Below are positions 54,402-63,256 of a DNA stretch of 64,000 nucleotides, one piece after another; position 1 is the first letter of the stretch; the number at the start of each line of letters is the position of its first letter. The notes beneath the pieces are model-generated. The model searched no databases. It was given only the letters and a program-made list of their open reading frames with translations, and was not told the origin of the DNA. This DNA is from Granulosicoccus sp045110515. Lineage in GTDB: Bacteria > Pseudomonadota > Gammaproteobacteria > Granulosicoccales > Granulosicoccaceae. Made by a program: the position numbers and the translations under genes. The stretch lies in the NCBI GenBank assembly GCA_045110515.1, contig JBGCGD010000002.1, positions 8,921-72,920 on the forward strand. Reading direction: 5' to 3'.

Positions 54402-55423
54402 CCACCCCGCTAGTCTCAGTCCTTCTTCCTGTTCGAACATGGCGAAGCACCACTGCTGAGGCTGTCAACAGCCTGCTCAACCAGAGTCTACGCCAGACAG
54501 AAATACTGCTTATCGGTCATGACGATATTAATCTCATCGTAAAGCGGCTCCCTTCCGATCCGAGAATCAAAGGCATAGCTAGAGAAGGTCGCGGTATCGT
54601 CGCAGCGCTAAATACAGGCCTTAAAGAAGCTCGCGCGCCATTCATTGCACGCATGGACGATGATGATATCGCCTACCCCGATCGTTTAGAAAAACAGCTT
54701 GCGTATTTGAAGACACACCCCGACGTTCAGCTGTGCGCCACGCGTGTTCGGTTTATCGATGAACACGGCGGAACCGCTGGCGTAAAGGCTGGCAACAAAC
54801 GTTATGAACAATGGTTGAATAACTTACAGACAAACAGCGATATCGTTAATGCGTGTTTCACTGAGTGTCCCATGCCACATCCGACATTAATGGCACACAA
54901 AGATGTCTGGAAAACACTGGGCGGTTATCGAGATTTCGACGGCCCGGAAGACTACGACTTGGTGTTGCGCGCAATGCTTGCCGGTGTCGGTATGGGAAAA
55001 CCAACGCCGATACTGCAAAACTGGCGAGAACATACTGAACGACTAACGTATCGGGATTCACGCTACCGGCGAGAAGCATTTACACACTGTCGCGCCTGGG
55101 CCGCTAGACAGCCTGGTAGTGGGCTTGGGCTTAACGCAGACAGGTCTGTGTGGATTTGCGGCACAGGAAAAAGTGCTCGTCAATGGCATCACTCGCTAAA
55201 GGAGTTGGGAGTTCCAATCAACGGCTTTGTGGATATCGGCAACACTGATGTTGCAAGAACAAAACAGGACAAACCCGTTATTAGCTACGAACAACTAACT
55301 GTTCAACGTGGTGCAAGTCTTGTGGTAACAGCGCTAAGCGAGCCCAAAGCACGAGAAGCGCTAAGACAGTACTTTGATAGCAATGGTTGGACACAAGGGA
55401 AAGAGTATATTTTTGGCGCTTAA
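54389..55423 (+). CDS. Family 2 glycosyltransferase with C-terminal nucleotide-fold domain
   Basis: This is a 344-residue protein. The GT2 catalytic domain (about 5-220) has LVSVLLPVRTWRSTTAEAVN, GIVAALNTGLKEARAPFIAR, MDDDDI (the metal-binding DXD) and GPEDYDLVLRAM. The C-terminal 90 residues start SVWICGTGKSARQWHHSLKE and continue with INGFVDIG and KPVISYEQL. This is a Rossmann-like domain seen at the end of some cell-surface glycosyltransferases and in PglD-like proteins. The start is a GTG that overlaps the redoxin gene. No polysaccharide cluster surrounds it, so the acceptor is unknown. Confidence 0.82.
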   Translation: MEELTTPLVSVLLPVRTWRSTTAEAVNSLLNQSLRQTEILLIGHDDINLIVKRLPSDPRIKGIAREGRGIVAALNTGLKEARAPFIARMDDDDIAYPDRLEKQLAYLKTHPDVQLCATRVRFIDEHGGTAGVKAGNKRYEQWLNNLQTNSDIVNACFTECPMPHPTLMAHKDVWKTLGGYRDFDGPEDYDLVLRAMLAGVGMGKPTPILQNWREHTERLTYRDSRYRREAFTHCRAWAARQPGSGLGLNADRSVWICGTGKSARQWHHSLKELGVPINGFVDIGNTDVARTKQDKPVISYEQLTVQRGASLVVTALSEPKAREALRQYFDSNGWTQGKEYIFGA

Positions 55424-55430
55424 CATCCCA

Positions 55431-56441
55431 CTAAAACAAACTGTTTAATGCAACACCAATACCCAAGCGTTGCTGTAGATGATCGTAGTCAATCAGCGAA
55501 TCTCCATAGCCGTTAAAGTACTGCACAAAGCCTCGAAACTTAGCAAACAAAGGAAACGTCATACCGATTGATATAGCGCCCTTTCCCGTTGAGGGGTTTC
55601 CTCGCAGTCTAACGGCGTACTCCTTGTTGCTTTTTCGCCATGAAGCACCCAATTCTCCGTGACCCATAAAGTCAAGAATATCCGGGTTATCATCGCCATC
55701 CGGATCATCCGGTGATTCCTTGGCCGACTCAGGAATTCGATACCAAGGTCTGACAAATCCGACAAAGGCCCCTTTTTCATAAATCAACATGGTGTACAAG
55801 CGATTCCAACTGCGTGACAAGCCTTGCACTTGCCCGTTTGATTGGTGCTCCAACCCAAGAACCACTGCCGTACTTCCACCATACGGCCCCCATAACAACG
55901 GAATCAAATAGAAAACTTCTGGCTGATAGTTGGTTTCACGAAACGGGCTGGACAATGCGTCTGAATATAGCTGCCACCAGGCTTCCAAGGTGATACCAAC
56001 TGACAGTGCATCGTTTTTAAAGAAGAGATCGGTTTCATTGAGACGTGTTTTCAAACTAATCTGAAACTTCACCTCTGCTGGCTGTAAACCCTCCCCTAAC
56101 GGCACTTCATTTTCAGCGTAGACACCTTGGTTAATGCCCGTGCTGTAACTGACGGGTAAAATGAAATTATGTTTATGAGCAGTGAGTACATAAGGGTTAA
56201 AGGCGTCAGCCCGCTCCTTCCTGACACGCTCAGTTAGGACGCCCTCTTCGGCTTGCGGTTCAGATTCCTGACTAGCCATCGGTTCTGGCTGAATACTTGT
56301 TGAACCCAATGCAGCACTGGACGACTCAACGGGCACAGCGACACTCGCAGATGTCGTCTTTACGGGTAGCACACTGCAACCGGACAACATAAAAACCAGA
56401 CCAGCGAAGGGAACAATCAGTTTGTTAGGAAATAGCTTCAT
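55431..56441 (-). CDS. pldA: Outer-membrane phospholipase A with lipoprotein signal
   Basis: This is a 336-residue OMPLA-type protein. The catalytic triad is visible with E. coli spacing: His199 and Ser201 in EHQSNGQVQG, and Asn213 in SRSWNRLY. FRETNYQPE matches the conserved RETN loop at 168-171. Barrel-like strands fill the C-terminal 250 residues. The N-terminus, however, ends in the lipobox LSGC (Cys22) and is followed by about 55 low-complexity residues, so it may be lipidated as well as barrel-inserted, unlike E. coli PldA. The ATG overlaps the GMC stop by 17 bases, indicating one transcript. Confidence 0.87.
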   Translation of the reverse strand: MKLFPNKLIVPFAGLVFMLSGCSVLPVKTTSASVAVPVESSSAALGSTSIQPEPMASQESEPQAEEGVLTERVRKERADAFNPYVLTAHKHNFILPVSYSTGINQGVYAENEVPLGEGLQPAEVKFQISLKTRLNETDLFFKNDALSVGITLEAWWQLYSDALSSPFRETNYQPEVFYLIPLLWGPYGGSTAVVLGLEHQSNGQVQGLSRSWNRLYTMLIYEKGAFVGFVRPWYRIPESAKESPDDPDGDDNPDILDFMGHGELGASWRKSNKEYAVRLRGNPSTGKGAISIGMTFPLFAKFRGFVQYFNGYGDSLIDYDHLQQRLGIGVALNSLF

Positions 56442-58050
56442 GCAAAATCAACTCTGATGCTTTCTCACCCACCATTATGGCCGGTGCATTGGTATTGCCG
56501 GTAGGGATCGTCGCGAATACAGAGGCATCCGCGATACGTAGATTTCGCACCCCATGTACCTGTAACTTCTCATTAACCACAGATGTTTTTTCATCCTGCC
56601 CCATGCGGCACGTGCAACACGGGTGAAAAACCGTCCAGGCATTATCACAGATAAATTCGTAAAGCTGCTCATCGGTCTCTACAGAGGGCCCGGGATATAC
56701 CTCTTCTTCTACGACACGTTGAAATGCTGAAGCCGACGTAAACTGTCGCATCAAGCGCATACCCTTAAGCATCAAGTCACGATCGTGTTCGGTGTCCAGA
56801 TAATTGGGTTGTATGATCGGTGCATCGTTCGGATCAGATGAACGCACCGATACCGATCCCTGACTGGTAGGTTTGCAGGGGTTGTAGCCGATGAGAAACC
56901 CTGGGAATGGATCCGGACTGATTAACGGCCGGGTACCCGGAGGTGCACGTGTATAACTCACGGGAGAAAAATACAATTGTAAATCGGGCCCTTCCTGATT
57001 GGCGTCAGTACGAATAAAGCCACCCGCCTGATTGAGACTCAGTGTTAAGGGTCCTTTGCGCCCAAACACAAACTGCAATGCGGCGCGAAGTTTTCCGTGC
57101 CACGGGCCAAGGGCTTGGTTCAGTGTTGGAACATTCGTTCTGCACACCATGTCAGCGCCCAAATGATCACTCATGTGCTGTCCAACAGCAGGCAAATCCA
57201 CTCTAGGCTGTATTCCGGCGTTGGCAAGCATCGCCTGCGGACCCAATCCGCTCAGTTGCATTAGCTGCGGAGAGTTCACCGCACCAGCACTTACGATAAC
57301 TTCCGCCCGTGCATGCGCAGTTTTCGTTGTTCCCTGATGAGCATACTCAATACCGATAGCCTTATCGCCTTCTAACAGTATCCGGTGGGCCAGTGCTTTT
57401 TTATGGACTGTTAAGTTTTTTCGTTTTAGCGCCGGACGTAAATAGGCTCGCGCTGTGGACGCGCGAAGCCCCTTATCCGTGGTGATTTGATAGAGCGCTG
57501 CCCCGTCCATATCACCCGCGTTGTAATCGTCATTGCGAGGGATCTGAATTTGCGTCGCTGCCTCAAAGTAGTTGTTACATAATGGATGAGCCATATCGCG
57601 AATATCTGTTACAGACAAAGGGCCACTCTGACCACGGCGCTCATCTGAAGCTCCTCGCCAGCTTTCCATTTTCCTAAAAACTGGCTCTACATTTTCCCAA
57701 GACCAGCCGGGAGCAACCGACTCCCACTCAGCGTAATCCCGTTGATGGCCACGTACATACACCATCGCGTTAATGGAGCTGGAACCGCCGAATACTTTTC
57801 CACGCGGCCAATAACTGGGGCGGTTATTAAGTTGCGCGACAGGCTCAGTTAAATATTTCCAATTGACCTTGTCATCGTAGTAAACCTTGCCGTATCCCAA
57901 GGGCAACTGCACATACGGCGTTAAGTCTGAGCCACCGGCTTCCAAAACCAACACACTGTGTTTGCCGGACTCCGTTAGTCGGTTGGCAAGTACAGCACCA
58001 GCAGAGCCTGCACCCACAATGATGTAATCGAACGTTAGCGTTGATGTCAT
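56425..58050 (-). CDS. GMC-family FAD oxidoreductase (choline or alcohol dehydrogenase type)
   Basis: This is a 541-residue glucose-methanol-choline oxidoreductase. The FAD motif DYIIVGAGSAGAVLANRLTE is at the N-terminus. The signature GKVFGGSSSINAMVYVRGHQ, the second signature GAVNSPQLMQLSGLGP and the C-terminal active-site His in FHPCCTCRMGQ are also present. It resembles BetA/AlkJ-like dehydrogenases, which act at the membrane on alcohols. No betB or betI is nearby, so choline is only one option. It overlaps pldA downstream. Confidence 0.88.
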   Translation of the reverse strand: MTSTLTFDYIIVGAGSAGAVLANRLTESGKHSVLVLEAGGSDLTPYVQLPLGYGKVYYDDKVNWKYLTEPVAQLNNRPSYWPRGKVFGGSSSINAMVYVRGHQRDYAEWESVAPGWSWENVEPVFRKMESWRGASDERRGQSGPLSVTDIRDMAHPLCNNYFEAATQIQIPRNDDYNAGDMDGAALYQITTDKGLRASTARAYLRPALKRKNLTVHKKALAHRILLEGDKAIGIEYAHQGTTKTAHARAEVIVSAGAVNSPQLMQLSGLGPQAMLANAGIQPRVDLPAVGQHMSDHLGADMVCRTNVPTLNQALGPWHGKLRAALQFVFGRKGPLTLSLNQAGGFIRTDANQEGPDLQLYFSPVSYTRAPPGTRPLISPDPFPGFLIGYNPCKPTSQGSVSVRSSDPNDAPIIQPNYLDTEHDRDLMLKGMRLMRQFTSASAFQRVVEEEVYPGPSVETDEQLYEFICDNAWTVFHPCCTCRMGQDEKTSVVNEKLQVHGVRNLRIADASVFATIPTGNTNAPAIMVGEKASELILHEAIS

Positions 58051-58107
58051 GGCGCGATGATATACAAATTCTCATCACGCTAATCAAAAACCCATTTGAT
58101 TTGCAGT

Positions 58108-58588
58108 TTAATCCTTTAGCAACCGTTGACGGGGCAACCCCAACATAGAGGCGACACCAACTATCGGTCCAATTGCCAGAATGCAAAACAGCGCAGGCCA
58201 GCCGAGTAATTCTGCGACGAAGGGCGTTAGCTGAACGGTAAAAATCGTCAGCGCAAAACCTAACGCTGTTTGCAATGACATTAAGCTTCCCGCCATTTCA
58301 GCGGGCGATAAATCGGCAACCATGGCACGAAAACTGTGCAAAGTCGGGAATAACCGACACGCCCCAAAACACAAAAGCAACCAGTGGTATGGGACCACCA
58401 AATGACACGGCATCGAGAAGCGCGCCCACAACAAACCCTGCCGGTACCGTCGAGACTAGCAAGGCAGACGTAAGAGAACTGAGTTCGATCTCGTTGCGCA
58501 AGTCTGCAAGCGTGGCGCAGGATACGAACTATAAGGTCATAGCCGCAACTTTGGCCAACACCAGCAAAGTGATAGATCTGGCTTTCAT
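58108..58588 (-). pseudogene. Decayed MFS transporter gene
   Basis: Read on the minus strand, the relic starts with ATG at 58588 and MKARSITLLVLAKVAAMTL. A TAG at 58529-58531 interrupts it where MFS relatives have Trp, and FVSCATLADLRNEIEL with a helix-2-like part (AGFVVGALLDAVSF) follows. It then jumps directly to the late helices (IPLVAFVFWGVSVIPDFAQF). The frame shifts at about 58329-58340, after which MVADLSPAEMAGSLMSLQTA leads to a normal C-terminus. So a premature stop, an internal deletion of most of the middle helices and a one-base frameshift are all present. It lies upstream of the GMC gene on the same strand. MFS family identity is by eye. Confidence 0.7.
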
Positions 58589-58726
58589 ACACTTAGTGTT
58601 GAGGGGGAAAACATTGAGCGCAGCCTGTATGCGACGACATAACCCTGTTTACTAGGGTTCTTAAGATAAGAATAGGCTGTTAGTTCCGGATAAGGAAAGC
58701 CGGGAGAAAGACTAGGGTGCAAAGTC

Positions 58727-58748
58727 GTGCGGGCAATATCACCCGCAC
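58727..58748 (-). terminator. Stem-loop downstream of lpdA
   Basis: A perfect 7-bp stem (gtgcggg / cccgcac) with an 8-base loop starts 18 bases past the lpdA stop codon. The T-run that follows on the minus strand is weak. Confidence 0.5.
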
Positions 58749-58765
58749 AACCAGGATTAGCACAA

Positions 58766-60202
58766 CTATTTGCGCTTACGATTTCCTATATGGATAGCTC
58801 GCCCGTCTGCGCTTAAGGCAGCTTCATGCATCGCCTCTGACAGGGTTGGATGCGCGTGAATAGTTTGGGCAATATCTTCAACGGTTGCATCAAATTCCAT
58901 GGCCAAAACCGATTGAGCTAATAGCTCAGAAGCACTCGGACCGATTAGATGAGCACCGACGACACGGTCATTGGATTTGTCCCGAATGATTTTGACCAAC
59001 CCCGTAGTATCGCCTTTTGCTTTTGCACGCCCGCTGGCTGCAAACGGAAAACTTCCGACTTGATAGTCAATACCTTCGCTCTTGAGTTGTTCTTCCGTTT
59101 TACCGACCCAAGCTACTTCAGGATGCGTGTAAATGACGTTAGGCATAACGTCGTAATTCAGCGATGCATTTTCACCGGCAATTCGTTCAGCGACCATGAC
59201 GCCCTCTTCAGAACCCTTGTGCGCAAGCATCGGTCCTCTGACCACATCGCCAATAGCATAAACACCGGGTACGTTTGTTTCGCAGTGATCATTCACGTGG
59301 AACAAACCACGCTCGTCTTGCTCAACACCGGCTTCAGATGCACACACGTCATCGGTAAAGGCGCGTCGCCCTACCGCGACAATCAGTTTATCGAAAACCT
59401 GCTCATGCGTGCCATCAGCATCCTGATATGTCACGACGACTTGATCACCTTTAACCGTGCTTCCCATAACACGCGTACTTAAGCGGATATCGAGCCCCTG
59501 CTTTTTAAAGGCGCGATCAGCCTCACGAGCCACGGCCTTATCGACCATGGGCAAGAATGTGTCCTGAGCTTCCAGTAGTACAACCGTTGACCCTAAACGA
59601 CGCCAAACACTGCCAAGCTCCAGTCCGATGACACCCGCGCCAATGACACACACACTGTCAGGCACCGCTTGCCAGTCAAGCGCACCCGCGGAATCGACCA
59701 CGATGTTGCCTTCCAACGGTGTAGCAGACAGATTAATAGGCACGGAACCGGTCGCAATAATGACATTTTCCGAGTCATAAACCGTATCGGTGCCGTCGTG
59801 AGCAGTCACTTTGACTTGCTTATCGGCCAACAGTTGTCCGCTGCCCTGCAGCCAGTCTATGCCGTTTTGCTTAAACAGCATTTGAATACCGCCCGTGAGT
59901 TCCTGAACGACCTTATCTTTGCGCGAGATCATCTTTGGCACATCGAGAGTGACCTCGCCCACGTTTATGCCTAAATCTGGAAAGCTGTGCTTGGCTGTTT
60001 CGTATAGCTCTGTGCTTTCCAACAGTGCTTTCGACGGTATGCAGCCCACATTAAGGCAGGTGCCACCCAACGCAGGCTTTTCCTGCTTATCAATCCATTT
60101 TTCGACGCAGGCAGTCTTGAGCCCGAGTTGAGCTGCACGTATGGCAGCCACGTAACCAGCGGGGCCACCGCCAATCACAATCACATCGTAAACGTCAGCC
60201 AT
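58766..60202 (-). CDS. lpdA: Dihydrolipoyl dehydrogenase (E3)
   Basis: This is a 478-residue flavoprotein that reoxidises lipoyl groups of 2-oxo-acid dehydrogenase complexes with NAD. It has GGGPAGYVAAIRAAQLG, then GGTCLNVGCIPSKALL (redox Cys49 and Cys54). GAGVIGLELGSVWRRLGSTV is the NAD fold, and AIHAHPTLSEAMHEA carries the catalytic His-Glu near the C-terminus. AGGAATCCTC precedes the ATG. It is on the same strand as sucB, 3 kb downstream of it, but separated by an esterase and an opposing gene, so it probably has its own promoter. Confidence 0.95.
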   Translation of the reverse strand: MADVYDVIVIGGGPAGYVAAIRAAQLGLKTACVEKWIDKQEKPALGGTCLNVGCIPSKALLESTELYETAKHSFPDLGINVGEVTLDVPKMISRKDKVVQELTGGIQMLFKQNGIDWLQGSGQLLADKQVKVTAHDGTDTVYDSENVIIATGSVPINLSATPLEGNIVVDSAGALDWQAVPDSVCVIGAGVIGLELGSVWRRLGSTVVLLEAQDTFLPMVDKAVAREADRAFKKQGLDIRLSTRVMGSTVKGDQVVVTYQDADGTHEQVFDKLIVAVGRRAFTDDVCASEAGVEQDERGLFHVNDHCETNVPGVYAIGDVVRGPMLAHKGSEEGVMVAERIAGENASLNYDVMPNVIYTHPEVAWVGKTEEQLKSEGIDYQVGSFPFAASGRAKAKGDTTGLVKIIRDKSNDRVVGAHLIGPSASELLAQSVLAMEFDATVEDIAQTIHAHPTLSEAMHEAALSADGRAIHIGNRKRK

Positions 60203-60309
60203 GAGGATTCCTGGTGAGTTGCTGTTGAATTAGGGGTTTTGCAACATTATAGCCACCCTCAACTGTGATGGCTGAGAATCCACATATCAAGGTTAGTTAC
60301 ACAGGAACA

Positions 60310-62025
60310 CTAGTAGTGATAGGTGCCAGCGTTAGACCAGAGTCGCTTGAACGCTGCAAAAAACCTTCGTCCCTGCTCCCGTAAGGCTGTAGCCCCGAAG
60401 TGAACACAGGAGGTTTGCCCGCAAGGATACGGTGAAGGCACTAAATCATCGTTATTCACAAAGTCCGAATGAGCAATGAACTGGTTAACCGAGCGGTGAG
60501 CTGCATCAACAATCACTTTTGACGGGTTGAATACAGAGAACTGCCCTCGCTCATCATCACCACGGCTTTGCGTTGCTACAACAAACGGGATGATTGCAGC
60601 GGCACCCCGAGCTGCGGCACCACGCCCGTCTTGTCGAGCTTCACTGCGTAATCGGGAAACCAGCTGAGATAGGTTATTCGCATAATCTCTAGCGCAATCC
60701 GGATTATTAGAATCAGCGCCACCTTGGTGCCATAGAATTCCGCGCAACACTCCACCCGTCTCACGAAGGGTCATGTTCAGACGAGTCAGCGCACGATCGG
60801 CCAAGAGCGTTCCACCTAAGTGCGCTTGAGCCGGTGTTGGCCATGCATTCCATGCTAGATCGCCATTGGCGTTGGCACAAAAACCTGTTGCGCCCCAAGC
60901 TGCCGGCACGAGATATATCTCCGAGGTTGTGCTGGTCAAGGCAGATTTCGCGAAGGTTAGGCCCAGACCGACAAATGTCGCCTCTTTTCCATCGATACCC
61001 ATGAATCGTGGCTCATGCAAAGGATCTTCTGCGGGGACAAAACTCGGTGACGATATATTGCTCTGTTCATCTGAGAACATGCCATCGCTATAGAAAACAG
61101 ATCGGCTATTGGGCTGTACATTCAACTGGTGGATTCGGGGGTGACGCTCATCCAAACCACCGGCAAAGCTCTCGCGACTCCCAAGCTCACTGTAGCCTTC
61201 CATATTGCTCTGACCAATTAGCAAATAAACATCAGGCGCGCTGGTTGGAGAAACATCAATCGTTAAAGCGCGTGACGTTCGCGACACCCCATCATCAGCA
61301 ACCAGGCGAAAATGTCGCTCATGAAGCAACAATGGCGCAACACCCACATCCAAATGCAGCGTGACAACTGACCCGGACTCACCCTCTCCCAACGTTGACG
61401 GTGAAAAGACATAGCGCAGGTTGTATAAGTCGCGGGCGTTGTCGGCCTCTAGAGACAATTGCACAGAACGATTGCTAGAACCCTCTCGTTGAAGCGACAA
61501 GGCAATTGAAACTCCCTCAGTGTCTCCTTCGGTTAGCGTCACGCGACCCGCACGACTAGAGAGCGTCATTGCTGTGGAGTCGGGTAATACCTGTGGGCTA
61601 GCTGGAATGTCAGGTGCGCTGATGTCATCTGCCTGCGCCACATTCTGCTGGCCGTTAATTGCTGATATTTCAACCGTCAGGGCAGCGCCTTCATTACCGA
61701 ATCTATCAACAGCGCTGACACGGTAGCGATAAGCCTTTTGTGGTTGCAGCGTTGGCTCGAAGACACTCTTTGCGTCGCGAATTCCCAAATCAAGGCCGTC
61801 GCGAATCACCCGGTATCCGACAATCAGGGAGTCATCGGTTGCAGACGACCAAAAAATCTCGCCAGCTGTTGATGAATACCGGACTCCTTGTAAGCTGCCG
61901 GGAGCCGTTGGCGGAACTCTATCTGCCCGCGCCAGCTCGCTAAAAAACAGCAAAGCCATCAACAGGCAGCAAACGCTTTTAATAGCGAGAAGATGTTTAC
62001 CCAATACCAATCCTGACTTTTTCAT
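60310..62025 (-). CDS. Secreted SASA-type carbohydrate esterase with fibronectin-like module
   Basis: This is a 571-residue protein with a signal peptide ending ELARA. An N-terminal fibronectin-like module (about 40-125: PGSLQGVRYSSTAGEIFWSS to YRVSAVDRFGN) is followed by a beta region. A SASA/CE6-type SGNH esterase domain from about 263 has LLIGQSNMEGYSE, with the nucleophile Ser273, ILWHQGGADSNNPD, and a late VHFGATALREQGRRFF with the catalytic His542. Such enzymes remove acetyl groups from sugars. Its N-terminal module closely resembles those of the CotH-like protein at 28947. GGAA lies seven bases before the ATG. It separates sucB from lpdA. Confidence 0.8.
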   Translation of the reverse strand: MKKSGLVLGKHLLAIKSVCCLLMALLFFSELARADRVPPTAPGSLQGVRYSSTAGEIFWSSATDDSLIVGYRVIRDGLDLGIRDAKSVFEPTLQPQKAYRYRVSAVDRFGNEGAALTVEISAINGQQNVAQADDISAPDIPASPQVLPDSTAMTLSSRAGRVTLTEGDTEGVSIALSLQREGSSNRSVQLSLEADNARDLYNLRYVFSPSTLGEGESGSVVTLHLDVGVAPLLLHERHFRLVADDGVSRTSRALTIDVSPTSAPDVYLLIGQSNMEGYSELGSRESFAGGLDERHPRIHQLNVQPNSRSVFYSDGMFSDEQSNISSPSFVPAEDPLHEPRFMGIDGKEATFVGLGLTFAKSALTSTTSEIYLVPAAWGATGFCANANGDLAWNAWPTPAQAHLGGTLLADRALTRLNMTLRETGGVLRGILWHQGGADSNNPDCARDYANNLSQLVSRLRSEARQDGRGAAARGAAAIIPFVVATQSRGDDERGQFSVFNPSKVIVDAAHRSVNQFIAHSDFVNNDDLVPSPYPCGQTSCVHFGATALREQGRRFFAAFKRLWSNAGTYHY

Positions 62026-62134
62026 GGACTATTCCAGCTTCCTGCTTGCCAACGTTGCGCTTTAGCCCGAATCTCATGGGCTTCCCATCTTCGTATTGCT
62101 ACTATCTCACCTACACCGTTTAACTAGATCATCC

Positions 62135-63190
62135 ATGAGCCCTTTGCAAGCTGCCAAGCACGTTGTTCTGGAATACACAAATGCCTTCGACCAAGCGCAA
62201 AGCGCTCAACTAGCGGACGTTCTCACCGCTCATACTCATGAGAATTACCATTGGCGCGGGCTTCACCCTTTTCATGAAATAGTCGGAGCCGAGGCAGTTT
62301 GTACAACATTCTGGCAGCCCTTAAGAAAGGCGTTTACGTCCTTGCAGCGCCGAGTCGACATATTTTTAGCCGGGGACAATATCGTCCACAAGGAAACCAA
62401 TGACACAAAAGCTTCCGATATATGGGTCTGCCAAATGGGTCATTTTATGGGGCTATTCGACCAGCCCTGGCTCGACATCCCCAGTACGCATCGGATGACT
62501 TTTATCCGCTTCGCTGAATTCCATCGTGTCGAAGATGGAAAAATCGCAGAGTCCGCTTTGTTCATCGATTTGATCGGGGTGATGCGACAAGCCGGCCAAA
62601 ACCCTTTGCCTCCGCAAACCGGCAGCTCATTTATTTATCCAGGTCCTAAAACACATGACGGTTTGCTCTTTGACTCACAACCCGCAGACGCCGGCACCGC
62701 CACACTCGATCTGATCAATCGCATGATTGATGATTTAAGTCAGGCGAACGCGCATGCGCTGAAAACCAACGACAACAGAGTACCTCCATCAGTGCTTGCC
62801 AAGAGTTGGCATGACGATATGATCTGGTACGGCCCTGAAGGTATCGGTGCCACTTACACCATTGAACGATATCAGCATCAACATCAATATCCGTTTCGCT
62901 ACAACTTGGCCGGCAAGACGTTTAATGGTCACATAGCGCGTTTCGCTGAAGGCAACTACGGGTGTTTTTTCGGTTGGCCGAATTTGACCAATACGTCCAC
63001 CGGCGGGTTTTTAGGTATGACCGGCAGTGGCACACCTGCTGACATGCGTGTGGTCGATGTCTATCGGCGCGATGGCGACAAGCTGGCTGAAAACTGGGTC
63101 ATTATTGATCTACCACACTGGTTAGCGATGCAGGGGCTGGATGTACTGGCCCGTATGCGCCAACTGCTGGGCATCGAGAACGTAAGTTAG
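62135..63190 (+). CDS. Double NTF2/SnoaL-like domain protein
   Basis: This is a 351-residue protein that appears to hold two SnoaL/NTF2-like domains. The first has VLEYTNAFDQAQSAQLADVL, YHWRGLHPFHEIVGAEAVCT and FIRFAEFHRVEDGKIAESAL. The second has LAKSWHDDMIWYGPEGIGAT, TYTIERYQHQHQYPFRYNLA and RVVDVYRRDGDKLAENWVII. Proteins of this design include polyketide cyclase-like enzymes, but no active site can be named. The ATG at 62135 is chosen over 62096 because the domain starts there. It runs against the esterase and sucB genes and ends at a bidirectional terminator shared with sucB. Confidence 0.7.
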   Translation: MSPLQAAKHVVLEYTNAFDQAQSAQLADVLTAHTHENYHWRGLHPFHEIVGAEAVCTTFWQPLRKAFTSLQRRVDIFLAGDNIVHKETNDTKASDIWVCQMGHFMGLFDQPWLDIPSTHRMTFIRFAEFHRVEDGKIAESALFIDLIGVMRQAGQNPLPPQTGSSFIYPGPKTHDGLLFDSQPADAGTATLDLINRMIDDLSQANAHALKTNDNRVPPSVLAKSWHDDMIWYGPEGIGATYTIERYQHQHQYPFRYNLAGKTFNGHIARFAEGNYGCFFGWPNLTNTSTGGFLGMTGSGTPADMRVVDVYRRDGDKLAENWVIIDLPHWLAMQGLDVLARMRQLLGIENVS

Positions 63191-63200
63191 CAACAGGCAT

Positions 63201-63230
63201 AAAAAACGCCGCATTTAGCGGCGTTTTTTT
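63201..63230. terminator. Bidirectional intrinsic terminator between the NTF2-like gene and sucB
   Basis: A perfect 12-bp stem (aaaaaacgccgc / gcggcgtttttt) with an attta loop lies at 63201-63229, ending in A and T runs on both sides. It sits between convergent genes. Confidence 0.92.
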
Positions 63231-63256
63231 ATCGCAATCTTACCGCGATCAAATCA

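Noticed and set aside
58298..58501. Small intact membrane protein of 67 residues
   Set aside because: It is the middle part of the decayed MFS gene: the upstream stop and downstream frameshift join it to MFS-like sequence on both sides.
58949..59482. 177-codon plus-strand frame opposite lpdA
   Set aside because: It is antisense to a highly conserved enzyme and has no supporting start signal.
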